IMG/VR virus record: IMGVR_UViG_3300036785_001384
Span: 1 to 37,154 of that record
Source of the DNA: a virus
DNA: 37,154 bases
Reading direction: 5' to 3' (one strand)
A program made the translations under genes and the position numbers. The notes below the pieces were generated by a model. The model ran no database searches. It was not told the origin of the DNA and saw nothing but the letters and a program-made list of their open reading frames with translations. Positions 30,350 to 37,154 of this stretch are shown here, piece by piece; within the stretch, counting starts at the first letter, position 1; the number at the start of each line of letters is the position of its first letter.

Positions 30350-31539
30350 TGCTCAATCTCGATACGCTAGGGCTTGCGGCCAAGGTGACCGCGAGCGGGA
30401 TCAGCGCGCCCGATTATCAGACGATACTCAACACGCTGACCGGTTATTTCCAACAGATTTACGGCGACGATGTCTATCTGGAGCCAGACAGCAAAGACGG
30501 CCAGATGCTGGCTATTTACGCGCTGGGAATCCATGACGCGAACAACACTGCGATCGCCGTCTATAACTCATTTAGTCCAGCAACTGCTCAGGGGCGTGGC
30601 TTGGCATCGAACGTTAAAATTAATGGTATTGCTGTCACTCCACCTTCGCGTTCAACGGTTGATGTACTGAACGTGGGGCAGGTTGGCACCATGATCACAA
30701 ACGGCTTGGTAAGGGACTCAAACGGGATAGCGTGGTCACTGCCGGCCAGCGTGGTGATCGGTATCGATGGCACTGTGACCGTCACCGCAACATGCCAGAT
30801 TGACGGTGCTGTTGTGGCGCCAGCCGGAACCATCACAGATATAGGCACGCCGACGCGCGGTTGGCAGTCGGTAACCAATCCGGCGGCAGCCACGGCAGGG
30901 CGCAAAGTGGAAACAGATGCGGAATTGCGCCAGCGCCAGGCTAAATCGGTCGCTATCCCGTCCCTGACCGTGCTCGATGGCATTATGGGCGCCGTGGCGA
31001 CGCCGGAAGGCGTGGAGCGCTACCGGGGGTATGAGAACGATACACATCTAACCGATGGTAATGGCTTGCCGCCGCACAGTATTTCGCTGGTGGTCGCTGG
31101 CGGTGACGCGGCGGCGATAGCCAAAACGATTGCCACGAAAAAAACGCCAGGCGGCGGAACATACGGTACGACCACGATCGACGTTACCGACAAATACGGC
31201 ATCGTTCACCCGATCCATTTCTACCGCCCAACGAGCGTTAACATTTTCGCCCGTATCGAAATTAAAGCGCTGCAGGGTTACACCTCCGGCGTGGGTGAGG
31301 AAATCAAAACGGCCGTAGCCTCCTACATCAACGAGATTGAGATTGGCGATCCGGTATACCTGACGCGCCTGTATCTGCCTGCCAATTTAAACGGGATCGC
31401 TGACAGTGCAACTTTTGATATCACGGACCTGCAGATCGGCATTTCAGCTGGCAGTCTGGCACCGGCAAACGTCATTATTGATTTTAACGCTGTGGCCGCC
31501 TGCTCGCCGGCGAACATCGAAGTGGTGGTGATCCCATGA
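30349..31539 (+). CDS. Baseplate J-like wedge protein
   Basis: A 396-residue member of the baseplate J family. It contains LNTLTGYFQQIYGDDVYLEP and DSKDGQMLAIYALGIHDANN near the start. GYENDTHLTDGNGLPPHSIS and VVAGGDAAAIAKTIATKKTP follow, and a C-terminal KTAVASYINEIEIGDPVYLTRL. These are the standard J-like motifs. It forms the outer wedge arm of the baseplate. It overlaps neighbours by one and four bases. Confidence 0.9.
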   Translation: MLNLDTLGLAAKVTASGISAPDYQTILNTLTGYFQQIYGDDVYLEPDSKDGQMLAIYALGIHDANNTAIAVYNSFSPATAQGRGLASNVKINGIAVTPPSRSTVDVLNVGQVGTMITNGLVRDSNGIAWSLPASVVIGIDGTVTVTATCQIDGAVVAPAGTITDIGTPTRGWQSVTNPAAATAGRKVETDAELRQRQAKSVAIPSLTVLDGIMGAVATPEGVERYRGYENDTHLTDGNGLPPHSISLVVAGGDAAAIAKTIATKKTPGGGTYGTTTIDVTDKYGIVHPIHFYRPTSVNIFARIEIKALQGYTSGVGEEIKTAVASYINEIEIGDPVYLTRLYLPANLNGIADSATFDITDLQIGISAGSLAPANVIIDFNAVAACSPANIEVVVIP

Positions 31540-32207
31540 GTGAAACCAAATACCAAAAACTCATCACGTCTTATAACAAGCACAAGCCGAAATTTTACGA
31601 CCATATCTCTCTTATCACCCAACCCCTGATAGACGTGCAGAATGCCACAGCAAAGCTGATCCCCGACTTCGACCTGGATACGGCAGTGGGTGCGCAACTG
31701 GATGCGGTCGGGCTGTGGGTGGGAATAGGGCGGAAGATAGCGACGCCGATCACCGGCGTTTACTTCTCGCTGGATGATGAGGAACTGGGTTTTGATGCTG
31801 GCATATGGCGCGGCCGGTTCGACGCCGGCGGCTTCACTGAGTTGGATGATGATACCTATCGAACCATCATCCGCGCGAAAATCGCCGCCAACCACTGGGA
31901 CGGCACAACCGAGACGCTCAGTGACGTGTATCAGATTATTTTTCCGGATGGAAAAACGAAGATTTTCGCCGTCGATAACTTCGATATGACGATGTCCGTT
32001 TACATCACTGGCGACAAGATAACGCCGGCCATGAAAGCGGTGATCGAGCTGGGTTATCTGGACATCAAACCGTCAACCGTCCGCATCAAAAATTACACCA
32101 TCACCACCGAATCGGGGCCGCTGTTTGGCTTCGACATCGACAACGAATTTATCTCAGGCTTCGATAAGGGCGCCTGGGGAACATTATTGGGAACATCAAA
32201 TGGCTAA
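31536..32207 (+). CDS. DUF2612 baseplate/tail protein
   Basis: A 223-residue DUF2612 protein: KLITSYNKHKPKFYDHISLI, LDAVGLWVGIGRKIATPIT, then EELGFDAGIWRGRFDAGGFT and YRTIIRAKIAANHWDGT. It plays the part of P2 gpI, connecting the J-like wedge to the fibres. It ends eight bases inside the first fibre gene. Confidence 0.88.
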   Translation: MSETKYQKLITSYNKHKPKFYDHISLITQPLIDVQNATAKLIPDFDLDTAVGAQLDAVGLWVGIGRKIATPITGVYFSLDDEELGFDAGIWRGRFDAGGFTELDDDTYRTIIRAKIAANHWDGTTETLSDVYQIIFPDGKTKIFAVDNFDMTMSVYITGDKITPAMKAVIELGYLDIKPSTVRIKNYTITTESGPLFGFDIDNEFISGFDKGAWGTLLGTSNG

Positions 32208-32796
32208 GAACGAATTTTTACCCTTCGGCACAGCAGCAAATGCTAACGTTATACCGAATGCGGATTACCAGGCGCTGCCTGCACGTGTGTCGGGTTTTGG
32301 GTCGGGTGTGGCCAAGTCAGAGGAACTGAACTCGGTCTGGCGGCAGGCATCCACCATCGCCAGCGTTGTAGCGCAATTTATCGTGAACAAATCCGGGATG
32401 GATGCCCTGGATAACGGCGATACAGCGGGGCTGTTGGATAATCTGGAGCTGGCATTTGCTGCCCAAGCTAAAGAAGCATTACCATTTAAGCAATCGTTAG
32501 AAGATATTGGTAGCCAAGAATTACCATCCGGCCTAATCATTAAGTGGGGTAGTGGAATAACAAATTCAGATGGAAATATTCATGTGGTTTTTACTTCGCC
32601 ATTTCCTAATAGATTATTTCAAGTTATACCTTCCCCCACTAACACAAATAATTCAAACCTATTTATAACCGCCAATGTTGACAATACAAATTATAGAGTT
32701 TCAGGATTTGACGCAAGTACTTGTGAGTTCAACCTTGGAACAGGAATAGCAAAGAAAAAAGGGTGTGGATTTACATGGTTTGCAATAGGGGTATAG
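32200..32796 (+). CDS. Short tail fibre, gp53-like C-terminal domain
   Basis: A 198-residue protein starting at the ATG at 32200. The N-terminal part (FLPFGTAANANVIPNADYQA) attaches to the baseplate as in similar short fibres. The C-terminal domain (LPSGLIIKWGSG, then TSPFPNRLFQVI and GCGFTWFAIGV) is the gp53-like tip domain of phage fibres. From about 32475 the base composition becomes markedly A/T-rich, matching the acyltransferase gene downstream. This suggests the tip domain and the moron arrived together. Confidence 0.78.
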   Translation: MAKNEFLPFGTAANANVIPNADYQALPARVSGFGSGVAKSEELNSVWRQASTIASVVAQFIVNKSGMDALDNGDTAGLLDNLELAFAAQAKEALPFKQSLEDIGSQELPSGLIIKWGSGITNSDGNIHVVFTSPFPNRLFQVIPSPTNTNNSNLFITANVDNTNYRVSGFDASTCEFNLGTGIAKKKGCGFTWFAIGV

Positions 32797-32815
32797 CAGG
32801 GTTACCCCTGCTTTA
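32795..32815. terminator. Shared hairpin terminator between fibre and acyltransferase
   Basis: AGCAGGG-TTAC-CCCTGCT is a perfect 7-bp stem containing the stop codons of both convergent genes. On the plus strand it is followed by TTTAAAATT, a weak T tract; on the minus side there is no clear tract. It probably separates the two transcripts. Confidence 0.6.
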
Positions 32816-33908
32816 AAATTGATTGGCTGGCACTTGCATGCATGGCTTTATTTCGAATGTATTTTTGGACTCTAGCTTCGAATTGATAATGGGTTAGTAA
32901 GCTTAGTGGTATTAATACTGCCATGAATAAAACCATTGACTGAGTTGAGTAAAATACATCACGACTATAACCCAAAGCATCTGCGCACAATGCGAATGTT
33001 ATCTGCAAGGGGAAGTGTATAAGATATGAGGAGTAGCTCATATCTCCAATCCAGCGTAGTCTTAGAAATAATTTGTTGCACGACGGGTTAGTACTTAAAG
33101 TGGTAAAAAATGATATTATAGAAGTGAAGCCAAATGCCGTAACTAAAAATATATTATTCACCTCGAAGTATATGAGGGTTGTCCAAGTTGTGATAACAAC
33201 AAAAAGAGTTATAAAGTGCGTTTTTTGACCGGCAACTTTAATTAGGGATTGGGTAAATATGTACGTCGCCGCCCCGCAAAAAAATGAGAAAATCCCAATC
33301 CCTATTTTATAGTTTATTGTAAATATAACATACCCCATAAGGATGAATACAGGGATGAGGGACAATCTAAGTCTGCCGAACAAGCACGATAAGAAGAAAA
33401 TGCCATATAGCATCACTTCTATTGATACTGACCAAACGGGAGCATTAAAAGACCAACCCGTTTCAAATCCCCATGCTGGAATCATTAGTATATTTAGCAT
33501 TGCATGATAAAGGTCATTGTCTTGGTAAACGAAATATAAGTTGTGATAGTTTTTATATACAACCTGCAAAATAAAAACCACAAAAAATGTTAAGATGTAT
33601 AAAGGGTACAGCCTGCTTATGCGATTTAAAGTGAATTTTTTTGCGCTTATTTTTCTTTTGGATATATCGCTAGAGTATAACCAATAAAAGATGAATCCTG
33701 AGATGCAAAAGAATAACTCAACCGCAGCATCGCCATGTTTATATAGAAGGCTGAATAAATAATAAAAGGGTTGTCTTTCAGCCTGGAAATCTTTTGGCGC
33801 ATTGCCGAAGTAAAAGAAGTGCTGCCAGTGCCAAAACACTACAGCAAGAGCTGCCAGCCCTCGCAAGACGTCAAGGGAGTATATTTTTTCTGGTAAAACT
33901 CTACTCAT
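32802..33908 (-). CDS. Acyltransferase 3 (OafA/Oac-like O-acetyltransferase)
   Basis: A 368-residue integral membrane acyltransferase. The family hallmarks are SLDVLRGLAALAVVFWHW (His of the active-site RxxxxxH/HxxW region, residues 11-28), RISRLYPLYIL, and about ten hydrophobic spans. Such proteins acetylate O-antigen or other surface sugars and, when carried by prophages (Sf6 oac is the classic case), change the receptor and block reinfection. It is on the opposite strand to the late genes, has low GC unlike its neighbours, and has its own spacer. This is a typical lysogenic-conversion moron. The acceptor sugar is unknown. Confidence 0.92.
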   Translation of the reverse strand: MSRVLPEKIYSLDVLRGLAALAVVFWHWQHFFYFGNAPKDFQAERQPFYYLFSLLYKHGDAAVELFFCISGFIFYWLYSSDISKRKISAKKFTLNRISRLYPLYILTFFVVFILQVVYKNYHNLYFVYQDNDLYHAMLNILMIPAWGFETGWSFNAPVWSVSIEVMLYGIFFLSCLFGRLRLSLIPVFILMGYVIFTINYKIGIGIFSFFCGAATYIFTQSLIKVAGQKTHFITLFVVITTWTTLIYFEVNNIFLVTAFGFTSIISFFTTLSTNPSCNKLFLRLRWIGDMSYSSYLIHFPLQITFALCADALGYSRDVFYSTQSMVLFMAVLIPLSLLTHYQFEARVQKYIRNKAMHASASQSILKQG

Positions 33909-34025
33909 TTAATTACCTGGATTATTTATACAGACTAACAAAAATCGATGTCTGTTTGTATTAGGAATCATCGCCAATTGTACTATTAAACAGTCAATGA
34001 GCTCCATCTTTTCGGAGAATTATCT
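33909..34025 (-). promoter_or_regulatory. Spacer with likely promoter for the acyltransferase
   Basis: On the minus strand TATAAA (33930-33925) lies 17 bp after AGACAT, a fair -10 with a poor -35. An inverted repeat ACAGAC / GTCTGT (33930-33935, 33950-33955) overlaps it and could be an operator. The acyltransferase ATG follows with AGG spacing of eight. The spacer also holds the CGGAG ribosome site for the spike gene on the other strand. Confidence 0.35.
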
Positions 34026-36245
34026 ATGTCAAGTGAAGGATTGCCAGTCGATGGCGTTGTTAGTGTGGGTGTTGATCTTGGCCCTCGCAGTACGGCACAA
34101 GCCACTGACGTGGCAAAAAGTAGCCTATCAGCCGACAGCGCTGCTGATTCGGCAGATGCTGCATTCAAGTTTAGCCGTCAGGCCAAAGACGCAGTATCGG
34201 GAGCTGATGCCGCTGCTGACCGCGCAGAATCCGCAGCAGATAGCGCTCAGAACATCGCCGACGCGAATACGTATTACATTACCCCAAGCGATCCAGACGG
34301 CACTATCGCTGGTGTTGCTGGCACGCCTGATGGGAAAATGTTCCGCGTTGCAATTAAGGACGACTCTGGTACGCCGATAATTTTTAAATACTATAAAAAC
34401 GCCGGTGGAACCGCTGAGTATATTAATGCAGAGGCAAGTGCGCGTCTGATATCTCAGATGGAGCAAACAGTGGATTATATGAAACTGATTGCGCCACAAG
34501 GACAAGCAAACACACTCAGCGGCTATCAAGTCATGTTTACTGACTTTACTGGAAAGAACGGACTCTTTGGCGTTAACGATAATGGTGGGTTTGAAGTTTT
34601 AGGCGTCGATGGGGATTTGCAGGACTATTTAACTAACTTAGTCTCTGCGTCATTTTCCAGTAAAATATCTGGCTATCAAGTCGTTATTTTTGCTCAAGAT
34701 TTGAAATCTGTTATTTTCGCTATTGATGATGATGGTGGGCTGTGGCTGCCTGGCATGAATGAACCTGTTCAAGATGCCATCGCTGCTAGCGGGCCATCAT
34801 TTGTGCGCCCATACAATGGCGTTCCTGCACTATTTGCGGACAAAACAGCAGAGACGCCTTTGTGGCACCGCGCGGCGGTGGTTACCGCGACACCGATCAC
34901 TCGTGACGGCGTGAGCTTTATGTTTGACGCGTCTGGAACTCTCAAGTCGGGGTTAATGCCAATCCGCTGGCCAGCAAATGAAGTCTTTGCACAACCGCGA
35001 GAGATCCCATCCTCTGGGCGTGAAATGCACCTTTTTGCCGGGCGCGGTCAGTCTCTGCGTGTTGGAGGTGGCTCGAGGGTGTCATCGTTTAACCAGATTT
35101 ATGCAGGGCACCTTTTGACGTTTTCCGGGGCTGGTCAAGATCGTGGCGCTCAGGTTCCTACGGATGGCCCTGTGACTGATGAAACGCTTGCTGGATTTAC
35201 CGACGCTCAGCCGTTACCTTCCCGGCAAAACTGCCAGTCCCCGGCGTTGTATCACATCGCTAGACGCCATACTGAGCGCGGCGTTGCCCCAGCCGACATA
35301 CCGATCATGGTCACACGTATGGATGCAAAATCGGGCACGGGTTACGCCGGGCTGAAAAAAGGGACGCAGCCATACATCGATGGCCTCACATCCTGCCAGG
35401 CGTTTGTGAATCGAGCGAGAGCTATCGGCAAAACCCCTATCGTTAAGTGCGTTGGAATCACACACGGCGAAGATGATGCAGGCAGCGGCACAGTAACTAA
35501 ATTCGGCGACTATAAAGCAATGCTGGAAGAGTGGGTGAACGACACTAACCCTGATCTGAAAGCGATAACCGGCCAGTCGAGCAGTATTCTGTGGGACGTT
35601 GACCAGATGGGTGGCTGGGTTCGCACTGTGTGGGAGCCAACCGGGCGGACGGTGTACGGCGACATCGTGTCGATCGATCAGTGGGAGTTCATGCTTTCCC
35701 GTTCCGACGTGATTATGAGTTGTCCGAAATTCCCGCTCAACCGGATGTTCCCCTCAGACTTCCAGCACCTGACAAATGTCGGCTACGCGGTGCTCGGGGA
35801 GTACCAGGGCCAGGCGGAAGACTACACGATCTATGACCCAGCAGGTTCACGCTGGAAACCTGTACAGCCTGAGACCATTATCAAAGTCAATGAAAACACT
35901 TTCGATATAGGGCTTCACTCATCTCTGGGCGGCGCGCTGCGTTTCAACACTTCGATCGGAACAGCACCTAACCAAGGTATTGATCTGGGCCTGCAATCAA
36001 CCACTATCACAGCAGTTACTCAGCAAGCTGACAGAACGTTCAGAATTGTCACGAACGCGCCGCCGGCCGCGGGAGACTGGTTCCGATTTGGATTTAACGC
36101 AAATGACCCGAAAACGATCAATGGCGTCACTTTCATTCATCCGCTTGTAAATATCAGCGATGACTCTCAAATAGCGAGTGAAAACGTATCCGGCCTGAAA
36201 TTGGTAAACTGGTGCGTGGGTTCTCGAATTTTTATCCCTGCATAA
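34026..36245 (+). CDS. Tailspike with SGNH/SASA-like esterase domain
   Basis: A 739-residue virion spike. Residues 1-80 are an Ala/Ser/Asp-rich coiled N-terminal anchor. Two related segments follow at about 165-200 and 215-251, both starting SGYQV and containing DDGG/DNGG. From about 330 comes an SGNH-hydrolase-like domain. It has a GQSLRVGG block with candidate nucleophile Ser343, THGEDD (480-485, like the GExD block of sialate O-acetylesterases), and DFQH with Asp578 and His581 as in the final DxxH block. The pattern predicts removal of O-acetyl groups from a surface polysaccharide during adsorption. The C-terminal 150 residues are beta-rich. Enzyme activity is inferred. Confidence 0.78.
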   Translation: MSSEGLPVDGVVSVGVDLGPRSTAQATDVAKSSLSADSAADSADAAFKFSRQAKDAVSGADAAADRAESAADSAQNIADANTYYITPSDPDGTIAGVAGTPDGKMFRVAIKDDSGTPIIFKYYKNAGGTAEYINAEASARLISQMEQTVDYMKLIAPQGQANTLSGYQVMFTDFTGKNGLFGVNDNGGFEVLGVDGDLQDYLTNLVSASFSSKISGYQVVIFAQDLKSVIFAIDDDGGLWLPGMNEPVQDAIAASGPSFVRPYNGVPALFADKTAETPLWHRAAVVTATPITRDGVSFMFDASGTLKSGLMPIRWPANEVFAQPREIPSSGREMHLFAGRGQSLRVGGGSRVSSFNQIYAGHLLTFSGAGQDRGAQVPTDGPVTDETLAGFTDAQPLPSRQNCQSPALYHIARRHTERGVAPADIPIMVTRMDAKSGTGYAGLKKGTQPYIDGLTSCQAFVNRARAIGKTPIVKCVGITHGEDDAGSGTVTKFGDYKAMLEEWVNDTNPDLKAITGQSSSILWDVDQMGGWVRTVWEPTGRTVYGDIVSIDQWEFMLSRSDVIMSCPKFPLNRMFPSDFQHLTNVGYAVLGEYQGQAEDYTIYDPAGSRWKPVQPETIIKVNENTFDIGLHSSLGGALRFNTSIGTAPNQGIDLGLQSTTITAVTQQADRTFRIVTNAPPAAGDWFRFGFNANDPKTINGVTFIHPLVNISDDSQIASENVSGLKLVNWCVGSRIFIPA

Positions 36246-36257
36246 GGACGAAAAATA

Positions 36258-37154
36258 ATGCCTGGATTACCATTGAACACAATGAAGCCTTATGCAGGAA
36301 TGCGTAAAGCAATCGACCTTTCAAACGCTTATTTAGACCCCGATAAATTGTTTACCGCACACAAAAATAGAGTGGTTGCCGATGGCGGCACGGTTCTTAA
36401 TGAAGCCTCATGTAAGAACGAGATTGCATTCATTATTAACCTCGGCCTGTGGGATAACATGGCATCTGTTGCTTCTCCCGAGTGGGGGATTAAGCAAGAT
36501 GGCTCAGGAAATATTTTGAAAATGTATGGCCTGGGTAACACCCCAGATTATACAGCAACGCAATTCGGAACAGCATTGCACCCTGTGACGTTAGACACTA
36601 CGCGGGAAATTCCGTTGGCGATTATCAAAATGGATGGTGGCGGAAGTCAGCTTGTGAGCGGCACAGTTGTTCTGCAGGGACATTCGTCATTACCTTACGC
36701 GGTTTCCGTTCGGGGCATAGATTACGATATTACTGATAACCAGGGTATCGCTATGCGATTCAATGGCCCAGCGTGGCCACATTTTTATTACTGGAGCATT
36801 AACAGGCAAGCACAGAAATTTAAATGGTTTTACTCATGCGATCAGTTTAATCCGCCTACGGGTGCCGGCGGAGCCAGCGCAAGTAAAGCATGGGATGGAA
36901 CCATAGGGAAATCTGCGGCGTTGGTTAGCCCTATTGAGGGTAAGTTGCGAGCATACGACATCGGAGTCTTATCATCCGAATCGTCAAGTCTGCCGCCACC
37001 GAATATCGCGGGGATAACAGGGACGATTACTCTCGGCACGCGCTATGCTAATGAGCAGACTATGGCCGGGGCAGCATATGGCGGAATCGGTCGCGTGCGT
37101 GTGTTTTCAGTCTGTAACGATGCTGCTGCTGCTCAAATTTCTGCACGCGCTTAA
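36258..37154 (+). CDS. Hypothetical tail-associated protein (298 aa)
   Basis: A beta-rich, Gly/Ser/Asn-rich protein with good AAGGA ribosome site, directly after the spike gene. It contains FIINLGLWDNMASVASPEWG, then PLAIIKMDGGGSQLVSGTVV and a C-terminal MAGAAYGGIGRVRVFS. The order and composition suggest a second surface adhesin or spike partner, but no enzyme motif or family is recognised. Its stop codon is the last three bases of the window. Confidence 0.7.
   Translation: MPGLPLNTMKPYAGMRKAIDLSNAYLDPDKLFTAHKNRVVADGGTVLNEASCKNEIAFIINLGLWDNMASVASPEWGIKQDGSGNILKMYGLGNTPDYTATQFGTALHPVTLDTTREIPLAIIKMDGGGSQLVSGTVVLQGHSSLPYAVSVRGIDYDITDNQGIAMRFNGPAWPHFYYWSINRQAQKFKWFYSCDQFNPPTGAGGASASKAWDGTIGKSAALVSPIEGKLRAYDIGVLSSESSSLPPPNIAGITGTITLGTRYANEQTMAGAAYGGIGRVRVFSVCNDAAAAQISARA

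Noticed and set aside
1-37154. Integrase, excisionase or clear toxin-antitoxin pair
   Set aside because: None was recognised on either strand. The missing integration genes probably lie left of the window.

Overview
The window is most of a lambda-organised temperate phage or prophage of an Enterobacterales host. The pointers are enterobacterial-type CI, Cro, CII and Q regulators, ExoX- and RusA-like nucleases, a P21-type lysis cassette and a DUF4222 protein. The host genus cannot be fixed from sequence alone. The virion module is a contractile-tail (myovirus) set: DUF1073 portal, DUF2213 protease, DUF2184 capsid, DUF3383 sheath, DUF3277 tube, a long tape measure and a full baseplate. The left edge cuts a gene, and no integrase or excisionase is visible. 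As in lambda, these would be expected further left at the end of the P_L operon.

Left arm (1-5223, minus strand). A strong promoter at 5057-5085 (TTGACG, 17 bp, TAAATT), covered by two 13-bp operators, drives leftward transcription through an exact boxA. It then meets small genes, a 64-nt cloverleaf RNA that looks like a C4-type antisense RNA, and an intrinsic terminator. Beyond these lie four short genes or nuclease genes, a recombination set (ExoX-like exonuclease, AAA/Sak4-like ATPase, SSB-like protein), a ParB-like protein and an Ead/Ea22-like protein.

Immunity and replication (5224-11235). CI and Cro diverge around operators of consensus TGCGTNNN[A/G]CGCA. CII follows, and its first codons contain a perfect TTGC-N6-TTGC box and a -10 (TACAAT) for a leftward P_RE promoter into cI. 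Rightward genes encode a KilA-N protein, DUF4222, an O-like initiator with iterons inside its gene (probable origin), DUF968, RusA and the late antiterminator Q.

Lysis and packaging (11236-15718). A Q-regulated leader with terminator precedes holin, SAR endolysin, Rz and nested Rz1, then small and large terminase. The two terminase genes are separated by about 740 bp that holds a 75-residue orphan gene and two elaborate potential RNA folds.

Virion genes (15718-37154). Portal, head morphogenesis, protease/scaffold, capsid, neck, sheath, tube and a tail-chaperone pair joined by a -1 frameshift on a T7 slippery run. Then come tape measure, baseplate, fibre, a low-GC acyltransferase moron on the opposite strand, a tailspike with an SGNH-esterase-like domain and a last unknown protein. 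The acyltransferase and the esterase-like spike together suggest a receptor acetylation/deacetylation pair: the lysogen may modify its surface while the virion carries the reverse activity.
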